Notes under the pieces: generated by a model
Database searches by the model: none
What the model was told of the DNA's origin: nothing
What the model saw: only the letters and a program-made list of their open reading frames with translations
Position numbers and translations under genes: made by a program
Part shown: positions 29,485 to 38,110 of the stretch, one piece after another
Layout: the number at the start of each line of letters is the position of its first letter
Position numbering within the stretch: the first letter of the stretch is position 1
Assembly (NCBI GenBank): GCA_016218485.1
Contig: JACRDY010000062.1
Coordinates: 1 to 53,893, forward strand
Source of the DNA: Candidatus Falkowiibacteriota bacterium
Lineage (GTDB): Bacteria; Patescibacteriota; Patescibacteriia; JACRDY01
Length of the DNA stretch: 53,893 bases
Direction: 5' to 3'

Positions 29485-32162
29485 ATAAAAAGATTATTGT
29501 GATGATGAATGTTATTTTTGAGTATAAAAATTTTCTTAGTCAGCTCAATGACCAGGAGATTAAACAGCCCGATACTCAAAAGTATCAGCCAATCCTGCCA
29601 GGGCAAAGCGGTAGTATGGAGCAAGCGCTGCAAGAGCGGCCAATAGACGGCGAGCGCCAGCAAGAACAGGCCGAAGAGCAGCGAAACATTGAGGTAATGA
29701 TTGCCAAACGGATTGTAGCTCCCGATGGCGCTCCGGAGCGAACGACAGGCGTAAATATACAACAGTGACGTCATAGCCAGTGAAGCAAAGATAAATGTCC
29801 GCAGCGCCATAATATCTGCCCCCGACTGGTAAAAATAGTAAAAGATCCCAAAAAGAATGGCGCTCGTCAGGATGCCGGAGAAAAAAATCAACGCTTTCAT
29901 TTGCCCGTCAAAGATCGTCTGTCGCCGCCCGCTGGGCGCCTCTGCCATAATACCACGCTCCTCCGGATCAGCGGAGAGCGCGAACACCGGCCAGCTGTCC
30001 TGCACAATATTAATCCACAGAATCTGCGTGGCCAGGAGCGGCAGCGGCAGATCCAGCACAATGGCGCCGCCGATTAAAATAATTTCGGAGAACCCGGAAA
30101 AGAGTAAATAGAGAATAACCTTTTTGATGTTATCAAAGATCACCCGCCCGCCGCGCACCGCTGCGACAATAGTCGCAAAGTTATCATCCAGGAGCACGAT
30201 GTCGGCGGTCTCTTTGGCCACGTCGGTGCCCGAGCCGAGCGCGATGCCGATATCCGCCGCTTTAATGGCCGGCGCGTCATTGACGCCATCCCCCGCCATG
30301 GCCACCACTTCACCCTGACGCTGCAGCTCCTCAACGATACGAATCTTGTGCCGCGGCTCCACCCGAGCATAGACATTGATGGTTTTAACTTTTTGGGCAA
30401 AAGCCGCGTCACCCAGCGCGTCCAGATCTTTACCCTCCAGCACACTCTCTTGACCAGTGGCAATACTCGCTTCAGCGGCGACACTCCGCGCGGTCAAGCG
30501 ATGATCGCCGGTAATCAAGATCGGCCGAATACCGGCCTGCCGGCATAGCGCGATCGTCTGTCGCGCGTCAGAACGGAGCGGATCTTTCAGCACCATCACG
30601 CCGGCGAAGATGAGGTCATTGACCAGATCGGTTAAATGGTGAACTGGTTTGGCGGTCAGCGGTTTATAGGCTACCGCCAAGAGACGCAAACCCTTACTGG
30701 TCAGAGCATCAAACCGACTCAATAACTGCTGTCGTTGAGCCGCCGTCAGCGCCTGTTTGGAACCATTCTGCTGCCACCAAGCCGAACGTGCCAGCAGCAC
30801 CTCCGGCGCGCCCTTAACCAAGAGCCCATAGGCGCCAACGAAATTTTCATTGACGGTCGCCATATACATTTCTTCCGAGGAAAACGGCGCTTCGGCCACG
30901 CGCCGATGAGCGGCCGTCAATTGTTCAGGCTGCAGTTCAGCCGACAGGCCCGCCATCAAGAGCGCCTGCTCCATCGGATCGCCGACAAACCGAGCGGGCG
31001 TGTTTGGCTCATCGGGATTGAGCATGAAACTGTCATTACAGAGCATACCGATACGGAGCGCCAGATCAACCGCATCGGAAATTTTGTCCACCCGGCGCCG
31101 CACTCCCAGCGCGAAGTCTTCCTGATCAGCTAAAACGGACACCACCCGCATGGCGCCCTCCGTCAGCGTGCCGGTCTTGTCGCTGCAGATCACCGTGGTG
31201 CTGCCCAGCGTCTCGGCCGCCACCAGCCGCCGCACCAAGGCTTTTTTCTTGAGAATTTTCTGCATGCCAATGACCAGAATAACGGTCAGGGCCACCACCA
31301 GCCCTTCCGGGATGGCCGCGACCGCCACCGCCACGCTGACGAGGAACATCTCTGTCGGATCGCGACCGCGGAGTAATCCAATGATAAACAGCGTCAAGGT
31401 GAGTAAAAGAATAGACAGGGCGATAAATCTGGCCAGTCGGCCGATTTTTTCCTGCAGCGGCGTGATTTCCTCGGCCGTATTTTTGACAAGGGTGGCGATG
31501 GCGCCGATTTCCGTAGCGCGACCGGTCGCCACCGCCACAGCTAGGGCTTTACCCCGCACCACCGCGGTACCCATATACGCCATATTTTCCCGATCAGCCA
31601 CCACCGTATCGGCAGACACCACCGACGAGGACTTCACGGAGGCGTCTGATTCTCCGGTCAGCGCCGCCTCCACCACCTGCAGATCATTGACCTCCAGGAG
31701 ACGACAATCCGCCGGCACCTTCATACCGGCTTCCAGCATGACAATGTCCCCCGGCACCACAGCGACGGTATCAACGAGCGTCGGCGCGCCAGCGCGGATG
31801 ACTTTGGCCTGGTACTGAATAACCGCCTGCAGACGGGTGATGGCCTGATTGGCCTTATTCTCCTGAATGAAACCGATGACCGTATTGATAACCACAATCA
31901 CCACGATCACCGCGGCATCCACCAGCTGATTGAGGAGCAGTGAGAGGACGGCCGCCAAAATCAAAATGTACACCAGCGGGCTTTTGACCTGGCGCAATAT
32001 GATTTGCAGGCCGGTTAATTTTTTTTCTGCCGGTAAACGGTTGTGGCCGAACTTTTTCAGCCGCTTATTCGCCTCACCAGACGTCAAACCGCCCCGATCG
32101 ACATTGAGCTGCTTGAGCGTCTCTTGAACCGTCAGGGCATGCCACAGTATTTCTCTAGTCAT
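29481..32162 (-). CDS. Cation-translocating P-type ATPase (Ca2+-type)
   Basis: DKTGTLTEG, AMAGDGVNDAPAIKAADIGIALG, PEGL. Start MTREILW chosen because a terminator lies upstream. Confidence 0.95.
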   Translation of the reverse strand: MTREILWHALTVQETLKQLNVDRGGLTSGEANKRLKKFGHNRLPAEKKLTGLQIILRQVKSPLVYILILAAVLSLLLNQLVDAAVIVVIVVINTVIGFIQENKANQAITRLQAVIQYQAKVIRAGAPTLVDTVAVVPGDIVMLEAGMKVPADCRLLEVNDLQVVEAALTGESDASVKSSSVVSADTVVADRENMAYMGTAVVRGKALAVAVATGRATEIGAIATLVKNTAEEITPLQEKIGRLARFIALSILLLTLTLFIIGLLRGRDPTEMFLVSVAVAVAAIPEGLVVALTVILVIGMQKILKKKALVRRLVAAETLGSTTVICSDKTGTLTEGAMRVVSVLADQEDFALGVRRRVDKISDAVDLALRIGMLCNDSFMLNPDEPNTPARFVGDPMEQALLMAGLSAELQPEQLTAAHRRVAEAPFSSEEMYMATVNENFVGAYGLLVKGAPEVLLARSAWWQQNGSKQALTAAQRQQLLSRFDALTSKGLRLLAVAYKPLTAKPVHHLTDLVNDLIFAGVMVLKDPLRSDARQTIALCRQAGIRPILITGDHRLTARSVAAEASIATGQESVLEGKDLDALGDAAFAQKVKTINVYARVEPRHKIRIVEELQRQGEVVAMAGDGVNDAPAIKAADIGIALGSGTDVAKETADIVLLDDNFATIVAAVRGGRVIFDNIKKVILYLLFSGFSEIILIGGAIVLDLPLPLLATQILWINIVQDSWPVFALSADPEERGIMAEAPSGRRQTIFDGQMKALIFFSGILTSAILFGIFYYFYQSGADIMALRTFIFASLAMTSLLYIYACRSLRSAIGSYNPFGNHYLNVSLLFGLFLLALAVYWPLLQRLLHTTALPWQDWLILLSIGLFNLLVIELTKKIFILKNNIHHHNNLFI

Positions 32163-32175
32163 AGCTATGGAGCAG

Positions 32176-32210
32176 TATACCAAAAAACTCCCCCGTTGGG
32201 GAGTTTTTTG
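32176..32210. terminator. Intrinsic terminator AAAAAACTCCCC-CGTTG-GGGAGTTTTTT
   Basis: Direct hairpin plus A/T tracts. Confidence 0.85.
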
Positions 32211-32228
32211 TTGTTTCACTGAAACCAT

Positions 32229-33881
32229 TTAATACCCATAGCCAAAACCACCACCATAGGACAGTGCCCCACCGAAAATTGGCAGAGAACGAGTCAACGT
32301 AGAATCAACCTGGTTACCGGAATTATTCTGCCATATCACGCCGCTGATTGTTTTACCCCCGCCCTTGACGTTCATTTGCAGCGTCCCGCTGCTGCATCCC
32401 GTTGTATCACCAAAGATATGAAGAGTTTTACTCATTAACCTTGGGATTACCAGCTGATTATTCCAAGTCCCAAAATTAGTCACATCAAAGCGAGAACCAG
32501 GACGTAGCCACGCCTGCCCTGCCGGGAGTGTCGCGTACGTAGTGGAATCATCACCCTTGATGGTCACCGGACCGGTGCCCGTAATCCGGCAGCTCCCCAC
32601 TACGGTGAATTCTAAATTATCAACCGTGATATCATCATTATCCGCTATGAGGGTTAAGGTCAACACCTCTTTATTAACCCCGGGAGTCGCAGAACCCCGC
32701 GGTGAAGCGCTATTGAGCGACACCCGCAGCACTCCATCCATCAAATAGTAGACCGACGATCCCGCTATACTACCATTACCATCACCGAAGCTGTCAATCG
32801 TAGTAGCCACGACCAAAACCCCGGAATTCACCCCTGTCGCCTCCATCAGGTAACTCCCCGCACCGGGGTTGCCATTCGCGCCCCATTCACTCCCGTCACC
32901 ATCGCTATCTCCCAAACCGATTTCCAGCATACTGCCGTCAATCAGCTGGGTTTTATCAACTAATTCAACTTTGATGTTCAACTTTGGATATGGATAAGTT
33001 GTTGACGCCACAAAAGCATCCGGCGGTAATTGAACTAATACCTTCCCGTTCTGATCCAAGACATACCCAGTGGCTAAACCAATCGGACTAGAATCACGGA
33101 ATAGATAAATCTTCTTTACATTAACGGCAGCGTTCGCTCCCTTGACGGCGATCCATAGTTTGGTTACCGCTACCGGTTCATTCAGTGCGATAAACATATA
33201 ACTCGTAACTGAATGCGTTCTGCCAGCGACCAATTGACCACCAACATCCCCAGCCTTCCGCACTTCCAGCCCCGGAGGTATGGCTGGAGGAGGCAGCGGC
33301 GGAGTGAAGGTCATAGTCGGTCCGATATAATTCTGGTTTTGCAGCGCCCGCATACCAAGTGGCCTAAGAATGACGATCTGGCCCCGAGGATTGATGGATA
33401 GATTCAAGCTTTCCGTCTGCGTCAGCGCGGCCACATCAATCTGAACCTTAAAATTTCTCTGCGTAGTCAAAAAAATATCGTTATCAAAAACGAGCTGGCG
33501 GTTATAGCTGTCAACTACTCCGGCGAAAGACCGCCCATCACTCACCTTGAGGACGGGGTTAGAGATTTTACTGATAGGCAGACTGCCATTGAGCGAGAAA
33601 GCTACCCGGTCAATCACCACACTGGGTGTACCGAGCGGACGAACGGTAAGACCAATCACCGGCGCTTGCGTCACGGCAGTGGTGAATGTCTGGCTGCTCG
33701 GGTCGCTATTTAAAAATACGGACAAACCTTTAACGGGTGAGAGGCCGCCCGCCACCGACATGGCAAAGGCCGAAATAGCGGCCAGCGACGCCGTCACCAC
33801 CGTCACCGCCAATAATACTTTCATGGCCGTGGCGGTCTTGGTGGTGGTCAGCACCGCCGTTGCTGGAGATTGATTAAACAT
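32229..33881 (-). CDS. Large secreted/surface hypothetical protein
   Basis: N-terminal TM/signal (VLLAVTVVTASLAAISAFAMSVAGG), beta-rich low-complexity body, Gly/Tyr C-terminus (GGGFGYGY). Confidence 0.65.
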   Translation of the reverse strand: MFNQSPATAVLTTTKTATAMKVLLAVTVVTASLAAISAFAMSVAGGLSPVKGLSVFLNSDPSSQTFTTAVTQAPVIGLTVRPLGTPSVVIDRVAFSLNGSLPISKISNPVLKVSDGRSFAGVVDSYNRQLVFDNDIFLTTQRNFKVQIDVAALTQTESLNLSINPRGQIVILRPLGMRALQNQNYIGPTMTFTPPLPPPAIPPGLEVRKAGDVGGQLVAGRTHSVTSYMFIALNEPVAVTKLWIAVKGANAAVNVKKIYLFRDSSPIGLATGYVLDQNGKVLVQLPPDAFVASTTYPYPKLNIKVELVDKTQLIDGSMLEIGLGDSDGDGSEWGANGNPGAGSYLMEATGVNSGVLVVATTIDSFGDGNGSIAGSSVYYLMDGVLRVSLNSASPRGSATPGVNKEVLTLTLIADNDDITVDNLEFTVVGSCRITGTGPVTIKGDDSTTYATLPAGQAWLRPGSRFDVTNFGTWNNQLVIPRLMSKTLHIFGDTTGCSSGTLQMNVKGGGKTISGVIWQNNSGNQVDSTLTRSLPIFGGALSYGGGFGYGY

Positions 33882-33923
33882 AGATTTCGCTTGAGTGAAT
33901 TAATTATGAAAAATTAAATACTA

Positions 33924-34859
33924 CTATAACCCGGCCTGCAAACTCTCATCCCACTCTTTAGCCACCAGGAGTACATCATCTTTACCCACCACCGGCGTGG
34001 TTGAGACATTACCCACTTTATCCAGACTGACCTTGGCGGCCGCCTCATCAACCAGATCAATGGCTTTATCGGGAAATGACTTGAGCGTATTTTTCTTGGC
34101 TGATTCCACAGCCTGCGCCAGCGCCTCCTCGCTAATACTGACCCCGTGATGTTCTTCGTACTCTGATTTGATGCCGCGTAAAATTTGCAACGTTTCTTCC
34201 GGGCTCGGTTCATCCACCAAAATCGGCTCAAAGCGACGATCTAGCGTGGTATCGGGTTTGATAAATTTTTGGTACTCTATGATGGTGGTAGCGCCAACCA
34301 TTTGCAGATCGCCCCGCGCCAGCGCCGGCTTGAGGATATCGGAAGCGTCAATCGCCCCGCTGGCTTCTCCAGCCTCGGCAATGATATGCACCTCATCAAC
34401 GAACAAAATGATTTTCCGTTTAGCCGCCACGATTTCATCGGAAATCTTCTTGAGTCGCTGTTCAAACTCACCACGATACTTGGTGCCGGCCAGAATACTA
34501 CTCAAATCGAGTGACAGAACTTTTTTGTTTTTTAAACTCCGCGGCACTCTCCCCTGGACAATGGCTTCCGCCAACCCTTCCACAATGGCGGTTTTACCCA
34601 CGCCGGCTTTGCCGACCAGGACGGGATTATTCTTGGTCCGGCGAGATAGCACCTGGATCACCCGCTCAATCTCCTCACGACGACCAATAATCTTATCCAG
34701 CTGGTTTTGACGGGCTGATTGGGTCAAATCTTTAGCAAACATCATTAATGTCGGCACCGCCAATTCACCGTCTCGGCTTCCCCCCAAACCCCTTTTCCGA
34801 TAATAAAAAAAGGCTATAATAGCCAGGGGAAGGAGAATGACCCAATAATAATTAGACAT
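33924..34859 (-). CDS. Membrane-anchored single-domain AAA+ ATPase, ClpA/ClpB D1-like
   Basis: N-terminal TM; KAGVGKTAIVEGLAEAIVQGRVP, LAGTKYRGEFEQRLKKI, LFVDEVHIIAEAG; stops after D1 small domain. Confidence 0.88.
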   Translation of the reverse strand: MSNYYWVILLPLAIIAFFYYRKRGLGGSRDGELAVPTLMMFAKDLTQSARQNQLDKIIGRREEIERVIQVLSRRTKNNPVLVGKAGVGKTAIVEGLAEAIVQGRVPRSLKNKKVLSLDLSSILAGTKYRGEFEQRLKKISDEIVAAKRKIILFVDEVHIIAEAGEASGAIDASDILKPALARGDLQMVGATTIIEYQKFIKPDTTLDRRFEPILVDEPSPEETLQILRGIKSEYEEHHGVSISEEALAQAVESAKKNTLKSFPDKAIDLVDEAAAKVSLDKVGNVSTTPVVGKDDVLLVAKEWDESLQAGL

Positions 34860-34978
34860 AGGAGGCAGAGGAACAATACGGCGTATTTGACCGATTCAAA
34901 GAGATACAACTAGTATAGCAAATTTAGCAATAAAATGCAAGAAAAAATTTAATCTGGCAGGCGCTATGATTTGGCTTA

Positions 34979-35096
34979 ACCCCACCCTGCCCCTCCCCTT
35001 ACTCCGCAAGGGGAGGAGACGATGTCTACCCGTTTAACGGGAAGCGCTGGTCTCTCCCCCTTATTCATAAGGGGGAGGACAGGAGGGGGTTTGCAG
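34979..35096. repeat. Inverted repeat of CCCCTCCC/GGGGGAGG-type words
   Basis: ccccaccctgcccctccccttactccgcaaggggaggag...ctctcccccttattcataagggggaggacaggagggggtt. Confidence 0.75.
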
Positions 35097-35125
35097 CCAA
35101 ATAAACACTATGGATAATTTTAATA

Positions 35126-35184
35126 AAAAAACACCTGCTCAAGAGAGAAAGTGTTTTTTGGTGGGTCCGGAGAGAATCGGACTC
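35126..35184. repeat. 59-bp direct repeat, copy 1: terminator + tRNA 3' end
   Basis: aaaaaacacctgctcaagagagaaagtgttttttggtgggtccggagagaatcggactc; identical to 35236-35294. Confidence 0.9.
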
Positions 35185-35231
35185 GTCAACGCGGCCGATA
35201 ATCGGCCCGCTCTCCATTATGAGCTACGGAC
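35163..35231 (-). pseudogene. Degenerate tRNA-Lys-like pseudo-tRNA with altered anticodon hairpin
   Basis: RC GTCCGTAGCTCATAATGGAGAGCGGGCCGATTATCGGCCGCGTTGACGAGTCCGATTCTCTCCGGACCCA; acceptor 5' end lost, T-stem mispaired. Confidence 0.7.
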
Positions 35232-35235
35232 AAAC

Positions 35236-35270
35236 AAAAAACACCTGCTCAAGAGAGAAAGTGTTTTTTG
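35236..35270 (-). terminator. Terminator of tRNA-Lys (AAAAAACAC...GTGTTTTTT)
   Basis: Also present in the duplicated copy at 35126-35160. Confidence 0.8.
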
Positions 35271-35271
35271 G

Positions 35272-35343
35272 TGGGTCCGGAGAGAATCGGACTCTCGACG
35301 CCGAGCTTAAAAGGCTCGCGCTCTACCACTGAGCTACGGACCC
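35272..35343 (-). tRNA. tRNA-Lys(TTT)
   Basis: RC gggtccgtagctcagtggtagagcgcgagccttttaagctcggcgtcgagagtccgattctctccggaccca; loop CTTTTAA. Confidence 0.95.
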
Positions 35344-35376
35344 ATGATACATCACTCATTAACCTTCTTACTCTTC

Positions 35377-35613
35377 TCAATATAAATCCTGAATAAACTT
35401 TTTACTTTTCTGTCGCTTAACAGAGTACTCAAATTTTATAGCGTCACTTTTATTACTAAAATTTTTAGTATACACCAACTTCCATGGACGCCTATTTTTC
35501 GTGGCGGCTGAACGGCCTTGGTTATGCCGCTTCAACCGATCATTCACATGAGCAGTACTACCAGTATAGTAATTACCATCTTTTAAACTTTCTAGTATGT
35601 AAACCCAGTACAT
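35377..35613 (-). CDS. Small GIY-YIG nuclease domain protein
   Basis: YWVYILESLKDGNYYTGSTAHVNDRLKRHNQGRSAATKNRRPWKLVYTKNF. Confidence 0.92.
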   Translation of the reverse strand: MYWVYILESLKDGNYYTGSTAHVNDRLKRHNQGRSAATKNRRPWKLVYTKNFSNKSDAIKFEYSVKRQKSKKFIQDLY

Positions 35614-35625
35614 ATTTTAAGAGCT

Positions 35626-35674
35626 TCTCGACGCGGCCGATTATCGGCCCGCTCTACCACTGAGCTACGGACCC
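35626..35674 (-). pseudogene. 5' portion of a tRNA (acceptor 5' strand, D arm, anticodon hairpin, variable region), truncated next to the GIY-YIG start
   Basis: RC GGGTCCGTAGCTCAGTGGTAGAGCGGGCCGATAATCGGCCGCGTCGAGA. Confidence 0.75.
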
Positions 35675-35697
35675 AAATAATAATTACGAATTACTAA

Positions 35698-35800
35698 CAG
35701 GAGTTACGCACTTCTAAAATTTTCAGCTAATTTTAGAGTAACAATAAAAATTATTAACAGCTAATTTTAGCCAATTTTTATTAAAAGTGCGTAACTCCTG
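35698..35800. mobile_element. 103-bp MITE-like element copy 2
   Basis: Exact reverse complement of 3141-3243; embedded in aattacgaattactaa / ttagtaattcgtaatt inverted repeat. Confidence 0.85.
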
Positions 35801-35838
35801 TTAGTAATTCGTAATTATTCAAACCCTATACTACCCCG

Positions 35839-36906
35839 CTACCCCTTGTTTGTCAATTCTCTAATGATTGCAAGCAATGCCTGTGTCGCGCCCGGTTTGA
35901 GTAATGATTTAATATTTCGGGATAGCTGATCGCGATCTGACGGATTATCCAAGAGCGCCTTAAGCTGCGCCACGAATCCGGCGCTGTCTAATCCTGATTG
36001 TGGTAAATACACCGCCGCGTGACTGTGAGCAAAGTACACAGCATTAGCTTCCTGATGGCTCTGCGGCAGTGGAATCACCACCGTCGGCTTACCCAATGCC
36101 GCCAGTTCACTCAAAAAACCAAATCCCGCGCGCGACACCACCACATCAGCCACCGCCAGAGCATCTGGCATTTCTGCCTGCAAAAATTCATAGGGATGGT
36201 ACCGCTCTACGGGCGCACTGACCACGCTCTTTCCCGCTCCGGTCACGTGGATGATTTGGCAGAATGCCGTCAAGTCAGACAAGCTGTCAGCCACTAACTG
36301 ATTGAGTACTGTTGCCCCGGTGCCTCCACCGATAACCAGAACTGTTGGCAGAGACGAGTCTAAACCGAAACGGTGGAGCGCGGAAGCTCTGCTCCCGGTC
36401 AGAATGCTCTGCCGCACGGGGTTGCCGATCCAGACAGTTTTAATGCGATTGAAATACGGCAGCGATTCGGCCAGCGCCACGGTAATACGCTGGGCAAACG
36501 GCGCCGAGAGTTTATTCGCCAATCCCGGAAGACAATCTTGCTGATGGACGACGACCGGAATCCGCAAGAGCCACGCCGAGAAGACCACCGGTACAGCGAT
36601 GAAACTGCCGGCGCTGACCACCACCTCCGGCTGCAGCCGATGGAGCAGCGCCAGACTCTGGATACAACCGTAGATAATTCTGAACGGATCCAAAAAATTT
36701 TGCAGCGAAAAATACCGGCGCACTTTGCCACCGCTGATCGGCTGAAAAGTAATACCGGCGTCAGTCACGACTTGGCGCTCGGGACCATTGGCGGTGCCTA
36801 TCCAAAAAAGCTCATCAACCGAACTGGCTGATTGCAGCGCTTCACTGACCGCCAGGAGCGGTGTGACTGAACCCATTGTTCCTCCACCGGCAAAGAGTAT
36901 TTTCAT
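35839..36906 (-). CDS. murG: UDP-N-acetylglucosamine-LPS N-acetylglucosamine transferase MurG
   Basis: ILFAGGGTMGSVTPLLAVSEAL; VVSRAGFGFLSELAALGKPTVVIPLPQSHQEANA. Confidence 0.93.
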   Translation of the reverse strand: MKILFAGGGTMGSVTPLLAVSEALQSASSVDELFWIGTANGPERQVVTDAGITFQPISGGKVRRYFSLQNFLDPFRIIYGCIQSLALLHRLQPEVVVSAGSFIAVPVVFSAWLLRIPVVVHQQDCLPGLANKLSAPFAQRITVALAESLPYFNRIKTVWIGNPVRQSILTGSRASALHRFGLDSSLPTVLVIGGGTGATVLNQLVADSLSDLTAFCQIIHVTGAGKSVVSAPVERYHPYEFLQAEMPDALAVADVVVSRAGFGFLSELAALGKPTVVIPLPQSHQEANAVYFAHSHAAVYLPQSGLDSAGFVAQLKALLDNPSDRDQLSRNIKSLLKPGATQALLAIIRELTNKG

Positions 36907-36998
36907 ATTTTAGATTGTAGATTTCAGATTGCAGATTTCAGATTTGTTATAGTAGTAACGTTACATGCCGACTCAATCTGCAATCTGAAATCTGCAAT
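36907..36998. repeat. Word-type inverted repeat (AGATTTCAGATTGCAGATTT)
   Basis: tagattgtagatttcagattgcagatttcagattt...aatctgcaatctgaaatctgcaatct. Confidence 0.85.
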
Positions 36999-37001
36999 CT
37001 T

Positions 37002-38108
37002 TTATATTTTACTGAACCGGCTGATATTCAGCAAAATACCCACGGCCGCTAAACTAGTCATCAGCGCCGTGCCGCCCGCGCTGATAAAGGGCAACGGGAT
37101 ACCGGTCATCGGCAGGAGCGAGAGCATCCCCATGATATTGATAAATGACTGAAAAATCAACCAGGTGATAATCCCGATCACCAACAGCCGGGAAAACCGA
37201 TCTGGCGTATTTTTGGCGAGCACAAATCCCCGATGAGCGAAAAACAGCAGGAGCCCAATGAACGCCGTGGTAAACAGGAACCCTAACTCCTCACCGATAA
37301 TAGCAAAGATACTGTCGCCCGTCACCTCCGGCAAATAGGAAAATTTCTGACGGCTATGCCCCAAACCGACACCGAAAAATCCGCCGGAGCCGACGGCAAT
37401 CAAGGACTGCCAGATATGGTAAGCAATCCCCTGCGGATCACGTTCAGGGTGCAGGAAGGCGGTAAAGCGATCCATCCGGTAGGGCGCGATTTTTACCAGC
37501 GCCAAAAACCCCGCCAGGCCGACCGCGCCAATAATCCCCAAATGTTTAAGGCTGCCGCCGCCAACAAAATACATAATCACCGCGGTAATCACGATAATAG
37601 ACAGTGTCCCTAAGTCAGGCTGTAAGAGCATCAAGACTGAAATAATCCCGAGTACTATCGCAAAAGGCAAAAAACTGTTATGCAAATCCTGCACCCGCTT
37701 CTCGCCGCGACCATCCAGCCAGGCCGCCAGGTAAATCAGAAACGTCAGTTTAACGATTTCCGCCGGCTGCACGGAAAAACCAAGAATCGTTATCCAGCTC
37801 TTGGCGCTGCCATACTCGGCGCCCAGTCCGGGAATAAAAACAAGCGTCAACAGCGCTATGGAAAAAATTAACAATGGCCAAGCCAGCTGCTTCAGCTTAG
37901 TATAGTGAAAACGGGAAAAAAAGAAAAACAGCGCTACACCAGGCAGTAAGCCGGTAACAATCTGGTGAATGACAAAGTAGTATGGTTGATTAAATTTCTG
38001 ATAGGCAATCGGCGTGCTGGCTGAAGATAAAACAATAAAACCGAAGAGGAGGAGCACCACCACTATGCCCAGAAGCAGGTAATCCGGCTGATGTCCGCGG
38101 TGCTGCAT
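37002..38108 (-). CDS. ftsW: Putative peptidoglycan glycosyltransferase FtsW
   Basis: SEDS family: LGFSVQPAEIVKLTFLIYLAAW; GFFGVGLGHSRQKFSYLPEVTGDSIFAIIGEELGF. Confidence 0.94.
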   Translation of the reverse strand: MQHRGHQPDYLLLGIVVVLLLFGFIVLSSASTPIAYQKFNQPYYFVIHQIVTGLLPGVALFFFFSRFHYTKLKQLAWPLLIFSIALLTLVFIPGLGAEYGSAKSWITILGFSVQPAEIVKLTFLIYLAAWLDGRGEKRVQDLHNSFLPFAIVLGIISVLMLLQPDLGTLSIIVITAVIMYFVGGGSLKHLGIIGAVGLAGFLALVKIAPYRMDRFTAFLHPERDPQGIAYHIWQSLIAVGSGGFFGVGLGHSRQKFSYLPEVTGDSIFAIIGEELGFLFTTAFIGLLLFFAHRGFVLAKNTPDRFSRLLVIGIITWLIFQSFINIMGMLSLLPMTGIPLPFISAGGTALMTSLAAVGILLNISRFSKI

Positions 38109-38110
38109 AG

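Noticed and set aside
35110-35310. 66-aa ORF with repeated RKCFLVGPERIG / RESVFWWVRRES segments
   Set aside because: Crosses the duplicated terminator, pseudo-tRNA and part of tRNA-Lys, so it is not a gene.
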